This document shows, piece by piece, positions 27,941 to 42,090 of a stretch of DNA of 64,000 bases (position 1 is its first letter; each line of letters begins with the position of its first letter). The DNA comes from Halictus rubicundus (Eukaryota > Arthropoda > Insecta > Hymenoptera > Halictidae): the NCBI RefSeq assembly GCF_050948215.1, contig NW_027488773.1, forward strand, positions 310,001 through 374,000, in the 5' to 3' direction. The translations under genes were made by a program, and so were the position numbers. The notes under the pieces are model-generated. The model ran no database searches, had not been told where the DNA came from, and saw only the letters and a list, made by a program, of their open reading frames with translations.

Positions 27941-28440
27941 TCCTCTCTCCTATCTTATCCTCTATCCTATCCTATCCTGTATCCTATCCTATCCTATCTT
28001 CTATCCCATAATATCCTCAATCCTATCCAATCCTGTACCCTATTCTCTATCCTATCCTATCCTCTATCCTATCCTCTATCCTTACCTATCTCCAATCCTA
28101 TCCTATCCTCTATCCTATCCTATCCTCTATCCTATCCTATTCTCTATCCTATCATATCCTCAATCCTATCCTATCCTCTATCCTATCCTATCCTCTCTCC
28201 TATCTTATCCTCTATCCTATCCTATCCTGTATCCTATCCTATCCTATCTTCTATCCCATAATATCCTCAATCCTATCCAATCCTGTATCCTATTCTCTAT
28301 CCTATCCTATCCTCTATCCTATCCTCTATCCTTACCTATCTCCAATCCTATCCTATCCTCTATCCTATCCTATCCTCTATCCTATCCTATTCTCTATCCT
28401 ATCATATCCTCAATCCTATCCTATCCTCTATCCTATCCTA
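27941..28440. repeat. Tandem pair with 250-bp unit
   Basis: The marker CTCTCTCCTATCTTATCC recurs exactly 250 bp apart (27,943 and 28,193). It is followed each time by CCTGTATCC, ATCTTCTATCCCATAATA, a CCTGTAYCCTATTCTC variant, CCTTACCTATCTCCAATCC and a CATATCCTCAAT variant. The copies differ at TGTACCC against TGTATCC. A further copy of the middle part starts at about 35,030, where the second F block begins. Confidence 0.85.
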
Positions 28441-31400
28441 TCCTCTATCCTATCCTATCCTCTGTCCTATCCTATCCTCTATCCTATCCTATCCTCTATC
28501 CTATCCTATCATATCCTCTATCCTATCCTATTCTCTATTCTATCCTATACTCTATCCTTTCCTATCCTCTATCCTATCCTACCGTCTATCCTATCCTATC
28601 CTCTTTCCTATCCTATCCTCTATCCTATCCTATCCTATCCTCTATCTCATAATATACTCAATCCTATCCAATCTTCTATCCTATCCTCTATCCTATCCAA
28701 TCCCCTATCGTATCCTGTATCCCATCCTATCATCTATCCTATCCTATCCTATCCCCTATCCTATCCTATCCTCAATCCTATCCTATCCTCTATCCTATAC
28801 TATCCTCTATCCTATCCTATTCACTATCCTATCCAATCCTCTATCCTATCCAATCCTCTATCCTATCCAATCCTCTATCCTATCCAATCCTCTATCCTAT
28901 CCAATCCTCTATCCTATTCTATCCTATACTCTATCCTATTCAATCGTCTATCGTATCCTCTATCCTATTATATCCTCTATAATATCCTATCCTCTATCCT
29001 TTCCTATCCTCAATCCTATCCTACCATCTATCCTATCCTATCCAACCCTATCCTCTATCCCATAATATCCTCAATCATATCCTCTATCCTATCGTCTATC
29101 CTATCCTATCCTCTATCCTATCCTATCCTATCCGCAATCCTATCCTATCCTCTATCCTATCCTATCCTCTATCATATCCTGTCCTCTATTCTATCCTAAC
29201 CTCTATCCTATCCTATCCTCTATCCTATCCTATCCTCTATCCTATCCTATTCTCTATCGTATCCTATCCTCTATCCTATCCTATCCTCTATCCTATCCTA
29301 TCGTATCCTCTATCCGATCCTATTATCTATCCTATCCTATCCTCTATCCTATCCTGTCCTCTATTCTATCCTAACCTCTATCCTATCCTACCTCTATCCT
29401 ATCCTATCCTCTATCCTATAATATCATTTATCCTAGCATCTATCCTATACTATACTCTACCCTATCCTATCCTATATCCTATCCTATCCTCTATCCTATC
29501 CTATCCTCTATCTTATCCTATCCTCTATCCTATAATATCCTTTATCCTAGCATCTATCCTATACTATCCTCTACCCTATCCTATCCTCTATCCTATCCTA
29601 TCCTCTATAATATCCTATCCTCTATCCTATCCAATCCCCTATCGTATCCTGTATCCCATCCTATCCTCTATCCTATCCTATATTCTATCCTATCCTATCC
29701 TCAAACCTATCCTATCCTGTATCCTATATTATCCTCTACCCTATCCTATCCTCTATCCTATCTTATCCCCTATCCTATCCTATCCTCTATCCTATCCTAT
29801 CCTATCCTATCCTCTATCCTATCCTATCCTCTATCCTATCCTATCCTCTATCCTATTCTATCCTCTATAATATCGTATCCTCCAACCTATAATATCATAT
29901 ATCCTACCCGATCCTGTATCCAATACTATCCTCAATGCTATCCTATCCTCTATCCTATAGTATCCTCTCTCCTATAATATCCTCTATCCTATTCTCTATC
30001 CTATCCTATCGTCAATCCAGTCAAATCCTCTATCATATCCTATCGTCTATCCTATCCTATCCTATCCTATCCTCTATCCTATCCTATCCTCTATCATATC
30101 CTGTCCTCTATTCTATCCTAACCTCTATCCTATCCTATCCTCTATCCTATCCTATCCTCTATCCTATCCTATTCTCTATCCTATAATATCCTTTATCCTA
30201 GCATCTATCCTATACTATCCTCTACCCTATCCTATCCTCTATCCTATCCTATCCTCTATCCTATCCTATCCTTTATCCTATCTCGTCCCTTATCCTATCC
30301 TATCCTCTATTCTATCCTAACCTCTATCCTATCCTACCTCTATCCTATCCTATCCTCTATCCTATCCTATCGTATCCTCTATCCGATCCTATTATCTATC
30401 CTATCCTATCCTCTATCCTATCCTATCCTCTATCCTATCCTATCCTCTATCCTATCCTATCCTCTATCCTATCCTATCGTATCCTCTATCCGATCCTATT
30501 ATCTATCCTATCCTATCCTCTATCCTATCCTGTCCTCTATTCTATCCTAACCTCTATCCTATCCTACCTCTATCCTATCCTATCCTCTATCCTATCCTAT
30601 CGTATCCTCTATCCGATCCTATTATCTATCCTATCCTATCCTCTATCCTATCCTATCCTCTATCCTATCCTATCCTCTATCCTATCCTATCCTCTATCCT
30701 ATCCTATCCTTTATCCTATCCTATCCTCTATCCTATAATATCCTTTATCCTAGAATCTATCCTATACTATCCTCTACCCTATCCTATCCTCTATCCTATC
30801 CTATCCTCTATCCTATCCTATCCTTTATCCTATCTCGTCCCTTATCCTATCCTATCCTCTATCCTATCCTATCCTCTATCGTATCGTATCCTCTATCCCA
30901 TCCAATTCTCTATCCTACCCTCTATCCTATCCTACCCTCTATCCTATACTATCCTCTATAATATCGTATCCTCCATCCTATAATATCATATATCCTATCC
31001 TATCCTCTATCCTATCCTATCCTCTATCCTATCCTATCCTCTATCCTATCCTATCCTCTATCCTATCCTATCCTCTATCCTATCCTATCCTCTATCCTAT
31101 CCTATCCTCTATCCTATCCTATCCTCTATCCTACCCTATATCCTATCCTACCCTCTATCCTATACTATCCTCTATAATATCGTATCCTCCATCCTATAAT
31201 ATCATATATCCTATCCTATCCTCTATCCTATCCTATCCTCTATCCTATCCTATCCTCTATCCTACCCTATCCTCTATCCTATCCTATCCTCTATCCTATC
31301 CTATCCTCTATCCTATCCTATCCTCTATCCTATTATATCCTCTATCCTATCCTATCCTATCCTATCCTCTATCCCATAATATCCTCAATCCTATTCAATT

Positions 31401-34400
31401 CTCTATCCTACCCTCTATCCTATCCTATCCTCTATCGTATCGTATCCTCTATCCTATCCAATCCTCTATCCTATCATCTATCCTATCCTATCCTCAATCC
31501 TATCCTATCCTCTATCCTATTCAATCCTCTATCCTATCCTATCCTCTGCCCTATCCCATCCTCTATCCTATCCTATCCTCTATCGTATCGTATCCTCTAT
31601 CCCATCCTATTCTCTATCCTACCCTCTATCCTATCCTACCCTCTATCCTATAATATCATATATCCTATCCTATCCTCTATCCTATCCTATCCTCTATCCT
31701 ATCCTATCCTCTATCCTATCCTATCCTCTATCCTATCCTATCCTCTATCCTATCCTATCCTCTATCCTATCCTATCCTCTATCCTATCCTATCCTCTATC
31801 CTATTATATCCTCTATCCTATCCTATCCTATCCTATCCTCTATCCCATAATATCCTCCATCCTATTCAATTCTCTATCCTACCCTCTATCCTATTCTATC
31901 CTCTATCGTATCGTATCCTCTATCCTATCCAATCCTCTATCCTATCATCTATCCTATCCTATCCTCAATCCTATCCTATCCTCTATCCTATTCAATCCTC
32001 TATCCTATCCTATCCTCTGTCCTATCCCATCCTCTATCCTATCCTATCCTCTATCGTATCGTATCCTCTATCCCATCCAATTCTCTATCCTACCCTCTAT
32101 CCTATCCTATCCTCTATCGTATCGTATCCTCTATCCTATCCAATCCTCTATCCTATCATCTATCCTATCCTATCCTCAATCCTATCCTATCGTCTATCCT
32201 ATTCTATTCTCTATACTATCCTATCCTCTATCCTATCCTATCCTCTATCCTGTCCTATCCTCTATCCTATCATATATCCTATCCTATCCTCTATCGTATC
32301 GTATCCTCTATCCTATCCAATTCTCTATCCTACCGTCTATCCTAGCCTATCCTCTATCGTATGGTATCCTCTACCCTATATTATCCTCTGTCCTATCCTA
32401 TCCTCTATCCTATCCTATCCTCTATCCTATCCTATCCTCTATCCTATAATATCCTTTATCCTAGCATCTATCCTATACTATCCTCTACCCTATCCTATCC
32501 TCTATCCTATCCTATCCTCTATCCTATCCTATCCTTTATCCTATCTCGTCCCTTATCCTATCCTATCCTCTATCTTATCCAATCGTCTATCGTATCCTCT
32601 ATCCTATCCTATCCTCTATAATATCCTATCCTCTATCCTATCCTATTCTCTATATTATCTTGTCCTCTATACTATCCTGTACTCTATTCTATCCTATCCT
32701 CTATCTTATCCTATCCCCTACCCTATCCTATCCTCTATCCTATACTATCCTCTATAATATCGTATCCTCCATCCTATAGTATCATATATTCTATCCTATC
32801 CTCTATCCTATCCTATCCTCTATCCTATCCTATCCTCTATCCTATCCTATCCTCTATCCTATCGTATCCTCTGTCCTATCCTATCCTCTATCCTATCCTA
32901 TCCTCTATCGTATCGTATCCTCTATCCTATCCAATTCTCTATCCTACCCTATATCCTATCCTACCCTCTATCCTATACTATCCTCTATAATATCGTATCC
33001 TCCATCCTATAATATCATATATCCTATCCTATCCTCTATCCTATCCTATCCTCTATCCTATCCTATCCTCTATCCTATCCTATCCTCTATCCTATCCTAT
33101 CCTCTATCCTATCCTATCCTCTATCCTATCCTATCCTCTATCCTATTATATCCTCTATCCTATCCTATCCTATCCTATCCTCTATCCCATAATATCCTCA
33201 ATCCTATTCAATTCTCTATCCTACCCTCTATCCTATCCTATCCTCTATCGTATCGTATCCTCTATCCTATCCAATCCTCTATCCTATCATCTATCCTATC
33301 CTATCCTCAATCCTATCCTATCCTCTATCCCATAATATCCTCAATCCTATTCAATTCTCTATCCTACCCTCTATCCTATCCTATCCTCTACCGTATCGTA
33401 TCCTCTATCCTATCCAATCCTCTATCCTATCATCTATCCTATCCTATCCTCTATCGTATCGTATCCTCTATCCTATCCAATCCTCTATCCTATCATCTAT
33501 CCTATCCTATCCTCAATCCTATCCTATCCTCTATCCTATTCTATTCTCTATACTATCCTATCCTCTATCCTATCCTATCCTCTATCCTGTCCTATCCTCT
33601 ATCCTATCATATATCCTATCCTATCCTCTATCGTATCGTGTCCTCTATCCTATCCAATTCTCTATCCTACCGTCTATCCTAGCCTATCCTCTATCGTATG
33701 GTATCCTCTATCCTATATTATCCTCTATCCTATCCTATCCTCTATCCTATCCTATCCTCTATCCTATCCTATCCTCTATCCTATCATATCCTCTATCATA
33801 TCCTATCCTCTATCCTGTCCTATCCTCTATCCTATCCTATTCTCTATATTATCTTGTCCTCTATACTATCCTGTACTCTATTCTATCCTATCCTCTATCT
33901 TATCCTATCTTCTATCCTATCCTCTTCTCTATATTATCTTGTCCTCTATACTATCCTGTACTCTATTCTATCCTATCCTCTATCTTATCCTATCCCCTAC
34001 CCTATCCTATCCTCTATCCTATACTATCCTCTATAATATCGTATAGTCCATCCTATAGTATCGTATATTCTATCCTATCTTCTATCCTATCCTATCCTTT
34101 ATCCTATCCTATCCTCTATCCCATCCTATCCTCTACCCTATCCTATCCTCTACCCTATCCTATCCTCTATCCTATCCTATCCTCTATCCTATCCTATCCT
34201 CTATCCTATCCTATCCTCTATCCTATTATATCCTCTATCCTATCCTATCCTATCCTATCCTCTATCCCATAATATCCTCAATCCTATTCAATTCTCTATC
34301 CTACCCTCTATCCTATCCTATCCTCTATCGTATCGTATCCTCTATCCTATCCAATCCTCTATCCTATCATCTATCCTATCCTATCCTCAATCCTATCCTA

Positions 34401-34940
34401 TCCTCTATCCTATTCAATCCTCTATCCTATCCTATCCTCTGTCCTATCCCATCCTCTATCCTATCCTATCCTCTATCGTATCGTATCCTCTATCCCATCC
34501 AATTCTCTATCCTACCCTCTATCCTATCCTATCCTCTATCGTATCGTATCCTCTATCCTATCCAATCCTCTATCCTATCATCTATCCTATCCTATCCTCA
34601 ATCCTATCCTATCCTCTATCCTATTCTATTCTCTATCCTATCCTATCCTCTATCCTATCCTATCCTCTATCCTGTCCTATCCTCTATCCTATCATATATC
34701 CTATCCTATCCTCTATCCTATCCTATCCTCTATCCTATCCTATCCTCTATCCTATCCTATTCTCTATCCTATCCTATCCTTTATCCTATCCTATCCTCTA
34801 TCCTATCCCATCCTCTATCCTATCCTATCCTCTATCCTATCCTATCCTATCCTATCCTCTATCCCATAATATCCTCAATCCTATCCAATCCTCTATCCTA
34901 TCCTCTATCCTATCCAATCCTCTATCCTATCCTCTATCCT
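28200..34940. repeat. Higher-order block F, copy 1
   Basis: This is the largest duplicated unit seen; it is repeated next door at 35,030-41,390. Marker offsets fall from 6,819 (CCTGTATCCTATTCTC, 28,282/35,101) to 6,576 (AATCCCCTATCGTAT, 28,700/35,276) to 6,441 (CTATCGTATGGTATCC, ATG 33,698/40,139). The first part is block E material with five CCAAT 17-mers (28,833-28,905). Then come CCTAACC and CTACCTCTATCC variants, TATCTCGTCCCTTATCC (about 30,282 and 30,827), long exact 17-mer runs, and nested repeats beginning TATTATATCCTC (about 31,333, 31,805, 33,146 and 34,226). Confidence 0.85.
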
Positions 34941-35029
34941 ATCCTCTATCCTATCCTATCATCTATCCTATCCTATCTCCAATCCTATCCTATCCTCTAT
35001 CCTATCCTATCCTCTATCCTATCCTATCC
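34941..35029. repeat. Joint between the two F copies
   Basis: These are plain 17-mers with a CATC variant and a CTATCTCCAATCC variant. No foreign sequence sits between the two large F copies, so the duplication is array-internal. Confidence 0.6.
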
Positions 35030-38000
35030 TCTATCCTATCCTATCCTGTATCCTATCCTATCCTATCTTCTATCCCATAATATCCTCAATCCTATCCAAT
35101 CCTGTATCCTATTCTCTATCCTATCCTATCCTCTATCCTATCCTCTATCCTTACCTATCTCCAATCCTATCCTATCCTCTTTCCTATCGAATCCTCTATC
35201 CTATCCTATCCTATCCTCTATCTCATAATATACTAAATCCTATCCAATCTTCTATCCTATCCTCTATCCTATCCAATCCCCTATCGTATACTGTATCCCA
35301 TCCTATCCTCTATCCTATCCTATCCTATCCCCTATCCTATCCTATCCTCAATCCTATCCTATCCTCTATCCTATACTATCCTCTATCCTATCCTATTCAC
35401 TATCCTATCCAATCCTCTATCCTATCCAATCCTCTATCCTATCCAATCCTCTATCCTATCCAATCCTCTATCCTATCCAATCCTCTATCCTATTCTATCC
35501 TATACTCTATCCTATTCAATCGTCTATCGTATCCTCTATCCTATTATATCCTCTATAATATCCTATCCTCTATCCTTTCCTATCCTCAATCCTATCCTAC
35601 CATCTATCCTATCCTATCCTCCATCCTATCCTGTCCTCTATCCTATCCAATTCTCTATCTTACCCTCTATCCTATCCTATCCAACCCTATCCTCTATCCC
35701 ATAATATCCTCAATCATATCCTCTATCCTATCGTCTATTCTATCCTATCCTCTATCCTATCCTATCCTATCCGCAATCCTATCCTATCCTCTATCCTATC
35801 CTATCCTCTATCATATCCTGTCCTCTATTCTATCCTAACCTCTATCCTATCCTATCCTCTATCCTATCCTATCCTCTATCCTATCCTATTCTCTATCGTA
35901 TCCTATCCTCTATCCTATCCTATCCTCCATCCTATCCTATCGTATCCTCTATCCGATCCTATTATCTATCCTATCCTATCCTCTATCCTATCCTGTCCTC
36001 TATTCTATCCTAACCTCTATCCTATCCTACCTCTATCCTATCCTATCCTCTATCCTATAATATCATTTATCCTAGCATCTATCCTATACTATACTCTACC
36101 CTATCCTATCCTATATCCTATCCTATCCTCTATCCTATCCTATCCTCTATCTTATCCTATCCTCTATCCTATAATATCCTTTATCCTAGCATCTATCCTA
36201 TACTATACTCTACCCTATCCTATCCTCTATCCTATCCTATCCTCTATAATATCCTATCCTCTATCCTATCCAATCCCCTATCGTATCCTGTATCCCATCC
36301 TATCCTCTATCCTATCCTATATTCTATCCTATCCTATCCTCAAACCTATCCTATCCTGTATCCTATATTATCCTCTCCCCTATCCTATCCTCTATCCTAT
36401 CTTATCCCCTATCCTATCCTATCCTCTATCCTATCCTATCCTATCCTATCCTCTATCCTATCCTATCCTCTATCCTATCCTATCCTCTATCCTATTCTAT
36501 CCTCTATAATATCGTATCCTCCAACCTATAATATCATATATCCTACCCGATCCTGTATCCAATACTATCCTCAATCCTATCCTATCCTCTATCCTATAAT
36601 ATCCTCTCTCCTATAATATCCTCTATCCTATTCTCTATCCTATCCTATCGTCAATCCTGTCAAATCCTCTATCATATCCTATCGTCTATCCTATCCTATC
36701 CTATCCTATCCTCTATCCTATCCTATCCTCTATCATATCCTGTCCTCTATTCTATCCTAACCTCTATCCTATCCTATCCTCTATCCTATCCTATCCTCTA
36801 TCCTATCCTATTCTCTATCGTATCCTATCCTCTATCCTATCCTATCCTCTATCCTATCCTATCGTATCCTCTATCCGATCCTATTATCTATCCTATCCTA
36901 TCCTCTATCCTATCCTGTCCTCTATTCTATCCTAACCTCTATCCTATCCTACCTCTATCCTATCCTATCCTCTATCCTATCCTATCGTATCCTCTATCCG
37001 ATTCTATTATCTATCCTATCCTATCCTCTATCCTATCCTATCCTCTATCCTATCCTATCCTCTATCCTATCCTATCCTCTATCCTATCCTATCCTCTATC
37101 CTATCCTATCCTCTATCCTATAATATCCTTTATCCTAGCATCTATCCTATACTATCCTCTAACCTATCCTATCCTCTATCCTATCCTATCCTCTATCCTA
37201 TCCTATCCTTTATCCTATCTCGTCTCTTATCCTATCCTATCCTCTATCCTATCCTATCCTCTATCGTATCGTATCCTCTATCCCATCCAATTCTCTATCC
37301 TACCCTCTATCCTATCCTACCCTCTATCCTATACTATCCTCTATAATATCGTATCCTTCATCCTATAATATCATATATCCTATCCTATCCTCTATCCTAT
37401 CCTATCCTCTATCCTATCCTATCCTCTATCCTATCCTATCCTCTATCCTATCCTATCCTCTATCCTATCCTATCCTCTATCCTATCCTATCCTCTATCCT
37501 ACCCTATATCCTATCCTACCCTCTATCCTATACTATCCTCTGTAATATCGTATCCTCCATCCTATAATATCATATATCCTATCCTATCCTCTATCCTATC
37601 CTATCCTCTATCCTATCCTATCCTCTATCCTATCCTATCCTCTATCCTATCCTATCCTCTATCCTATCCTATCCTCTATCCTATCCTATCCTCTATCCTA
37701 TCCTATCCTCTATCCTATCCTATCCTCTATCCTATCCTATCCTCTATCCTATCCTATCCTCTATCCTATCCTATCCTCTATCCTATTATATCCTCTATCC
37801 TATCCTATCCTATCCTATCCTCTATCCCATAATATCCTCAATCCTATTCAATTCTCTATCCTACCCTCTATCCTATCCTATCCTCTATCGTATAGTATCC
37901 TCTATCCTATCCAATCCTCTATCCTATCATCTATCCTATCCTATCCTCAATCCTATCCTATCCTCTATCCTATTCAATCCTCTATCCTATCCTATCCTCT

Positions 38001-41000
38001 GCCCTATCCCATCCTCTATCCTATCCTATCCTCTATCGTATCGTATCCTCTATCCCATCCAATTCTCTATCCTACCCTCTATCCTATCCTACCCTCTATC
38101 CTATACTATCCTCTATAATATCGTATCCTCCATCCTATAATATCATATATCCTATCCTATCCTCTATCCTATCCTATCCTCTATCCTATCCTATCCTCTA
38201 TCCTATCCTATCCTCTATCCTATCCTATCCTCTATCCTATCCTATCCTCTATCCTATCCTATCCTCTATCCTATCCTATCCTCTATCCTATCCTATCCTC
38301 TATCCTATCCTATCCTCTATCCTATTATATCCTCTATCCTATCCTATCCTATCCTATCCTCTATCCCATAATATCCTCCATCCTATTCAATTCTCTATCC
38401 TACCCTCTATCCTATTCTATCCTCTATCGTATCGTATCCTCTATCCTATCCAATCCTCTATCCTATCATCTATCCTATCCTATCCTCAATCCTATCCTAT
38501 CCTCTATCCTATTCAATCCTCTATCCTATCCTATCCTCTGTCCTATCCCATCCTCTATCCTATCCTATCCTCTATCGTATCGTATCCTCTATCCCATCCA
38601 ATTCTCTATCCTACCCTCTATCCTATCCTATCCTCTATCGTATCGTATCCTCTATCCTATCCAATCCTCTATCCTATCATCTATCCTATCCTATCCTCAA
38701 TCCTATCCTATCGTCTATCCTATTCTATTCTCTATACTATCCTATCCTCTATCCTATCCTATCCTCTATCCTGTCCTATCCTCTATCCTATCATATATCC
38801 TATCCTATCCTCTATCCTATCCTATCCTCTATCCTATCCTATCCTCTATCCTATCCTATCCTCTATCCTATAATATCCTTTATCCTAGCATCTATCCTAT
38901 ACTATCCTCTACCCTATCCTATCCTCTATCCTATCGTATCCTCTATCCTATCCTATCCTTTATCCTATCTCGTCCCTTATCCTATCCTATCCTCTATCCT
39001 ATCCAATCGTCTATCGTATCCTCTATCCTATCCTATCCTCTATAATATCCTATCCTCTATCCTATCCTATTCTCTATATTATCTTGTCCTCTATACTATC
39101 CTGTACTCTATTCTATCCTATCCTCTATCTTATCCTATCCCCTACCCTATCCTATCCTCTATCCTATACTATCCTCTATAATATCGTATCCTCCATCCTA
39201 TAGTATCATATATTCTATCCTATCCTCTATCCTATCCTATCCTCTATCCTATCCTATCCTCTATCCTATCGTATCCTCTGTCCTATCCTATCCTCTATCC
39301 TATCCTATCCTCTATTGTATCGTATCCTCTATCCTATCCAATTCTCTATCCTACCCTATATCCTATCCTACCCTCTATCCTATACTATCCTCTATAATAT
39401 CGTATCCTCCATCCTATAATATCATATATCCTATCCTATCCTCTATCCTATCCTATCCTCTATCCTATCCTATCCTCTATCCTATCCTATCCTCTATCCT
39501 ATCCTATCCTCTATCCTATCCTATCCTCTATCCTATCCTATCCTCTATCCTATCCTATCCTCTATCCTATCCTATCCTCTATCCTATTATATCCTCTATC
39601 CTATCCTATCCTATCCTATCCTCTATCCCATAATATCCTCAATCCTATTCAATTCTCTATCCTACCCTCTATCCTATCCTATCCTCTATCGTATCGTATC
39701 CTCTATCCTATCCAATCCTCTATCCTATCATCTATCCTATCCTATCCTCAATCCTATCCTATCCTCTATCCCATAATATCCTCAATCCTATTCAATTCTC
39801 TATCCTACCCTCTATCCTATCCTATCCTCTACCGTATCGTATCCTCTATCCTATCCAATCCTCTATCCTATCATCTATCCTATCCTATCCTCTATCGTAT
39901 CGTATCCTCTATCCTATCCAATCCTCTATCCTATCATCTATCCTATCCTATCCTCAATCCTATCCTATCCTCTATCCTATTCTATTCTCTATACTATCCT
40001 ATCCTCTATCCTATCCTATCCTCTATCCTGTCCTATCCTCTATCCTATCATATATCCTATCCTATCCTCTATCGTATCGTATCCTCTATCCTATCCAATT
40101 CTCTATCCTACCGTCTATCCTAGCCTATCCTCTATCGTATGGTATCCTCTATCCTATATTATCCTCTGTCCTATCCTATCCTCTATCCTATCCTATCCTC
40201 TATCCTATCCTATCCTCTATCCTATCATATCCTCTATCATATCCTATCCTCTATCCTGTCCTATCCTCTATCCTATCCTATTCTCTATATTATCTTGTCC
40301 TCTATACTATCCTGTACTCTATTCTATCCTATCCTCTATCTTATCCTATCTTCTATCCTATCCTCTTCTCTATATTATCTTGTCCTCTATACTATCCTGT
40401 ACTCTATTCTATCCTATCCTCTATCTTATCCTATCCCCTACCCTATCCTATCCTCTATCCTATACTATCCTCTATAATATCGTATCCTCCATCCTATAGT
40501 ATCGTATATTCTATCCTATCTTCTATCCTATCCTATCCTTTATCCTATCCTATCCTCTATCCCATCCTATCCTCTACCCTATCCTATCCTCTACCCTATC
40601 CTATCCTCTATCCTATCCTATCCTCTATCCTATCCTATCCTCTATCCTATCCTATCCTCTATCCTATTATATCCTCTATCCTATCCTATCCTATCCTATC
40701 CTCTATCCCATAATATCCTCAATCCTATTCAATTCTCTATCCTACCCTCTATCCTATCCTATCCTCTATCGTATCGTATCCTCTATCCTATCCAATCCTC
40801 TATCCTATCATCTATCCTATCCTATCCTCAATCCTATCCTATCCTCTATCCTATTCAATCCTCTATCCTATCCTATCCTCTGTCCTATCCCATCCTCTAT
40901 CCTATCCTATCCTCTATCGTATCGTATCCTCTATCCCATCCAATTCTCTATCCTACCCTCTATCCTATCCTATCCTCTATCGTATCGTATCCTCTATCCT

Positions 41001-41390
41001 ATCCAATCCTCTATCCTATCATCTATCCTATCCTATCCTCAATCCTATCCTATCCTCTATCCTATTCTATTCTCTATCCTATCCTATCCTCTATCCTATC
41101 CTATCCTCTATCCTGTTTTATCCTCTATCCTATCATATATCCTATCCTATCCTCTATCCTATCCTATCCTCTATCCTATCCTATCCTCTATCCTATCCTA
41201 TTCTCTATCCTATCCTATCCTTTATCCTATCCTATCCTCTATCCTATCCCATCCTCTATCCTATCCTATCCTCTATCCTATCCTATCCTATCCTATCCTC
41301 TATCCCATAATATCCTCAATCCTATCCAATCCTCTATCCTATCCTCTATCCTATCCAATCCTCTATCCTATCCTCTATCCTATCCTGTAT
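35030..41390. repeat. Higher-order block F, copy 2
   Basis: This is the second F copy, with the same order of markers as 28,200-34,940. It lacks about 243 bp near its start, where CCTTACCTATCTCCAATCC runs straight to CTCTTTCC. It lacks the ATGG variant found at 32,361 in copy 1. Point differences include CTCTTTCCTATCGAATCC (about 35,181) and TATCTCGTCTCTTATCC (about 37,216). The longest exact 17-mer run I noticed (37,572-37,785) lies here and is longer than its partner in copy 1. Confidence 0.85.
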
Positions 41391-42090
41391 CCTATCCTAT
41401 CCTCTATCCTATCCTATCCTCAATCCTGTCCCCTATCCTCTATCATATCCTATCCTGTATCCTATCTTATCCTCTATCCTATCCTATCCTCTATCCTATC
41501 CTATCCTCTATCCTATCCTATCCTCTATCCTATCCTATCCTGTATCCTATCATATCCTCAATCCTATCCTATCCTTTATCCTATCCTATCCTCTATCGTA
41601 TACTATCCTCTATAATATCGTATCCTCCATCCTATAACATCATATATCCTATCCTATCCTCTATCCTATCCTATCCTCTATCCTATCCTATCGTCTATCT
41701 TATCCTATCCAATCCCCTATTCTATCGTCTATCCTATCCTATCCTCTATAATATCGTATCCTCCAACCTATAATATCATATATCCTATCCGATCCTGTAT
41801 CCAATCCTATCCTCAATCCTATCCTATCCTCTATCCTATAATATCCTCTCTCCTATAATATCCTCTATCCTATCCTGTATCCTATCCTATCCTCTATCCT
41901 ATCCTATCCTCAATCCTGTCCCCTATCCTCTATCATATCCTATCCTGTATCCTATCTTATCTTCTATCCTATCCTATCCTTTATCCTATCCTATCCTCTA
42001 TGCCATCCTATCCTCTACCCTATCCTATCCTCTACCCTATCCTATCCTCTATCTTATCCTATCCTCTATCTTATCCAATTCTCTATCCTA
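41391..42090. repeat. About 490-bp tandem repeat, second copy partial
   Basis: The marker CAATCCTGTCCCCTATCC occurs at 41,421 and again at 41,911, 490 bp apart, with matching surroundings (CCTGTATCC, TATCATATCC). Between them sit CTATAACATCATATATCC (41,634) and CCCCTATTCTATCGTC (about 41,714). The 41,530-41,800 portion recurs 2,080 bp further on at about 43,610-43,895. Confidence 0.75.
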
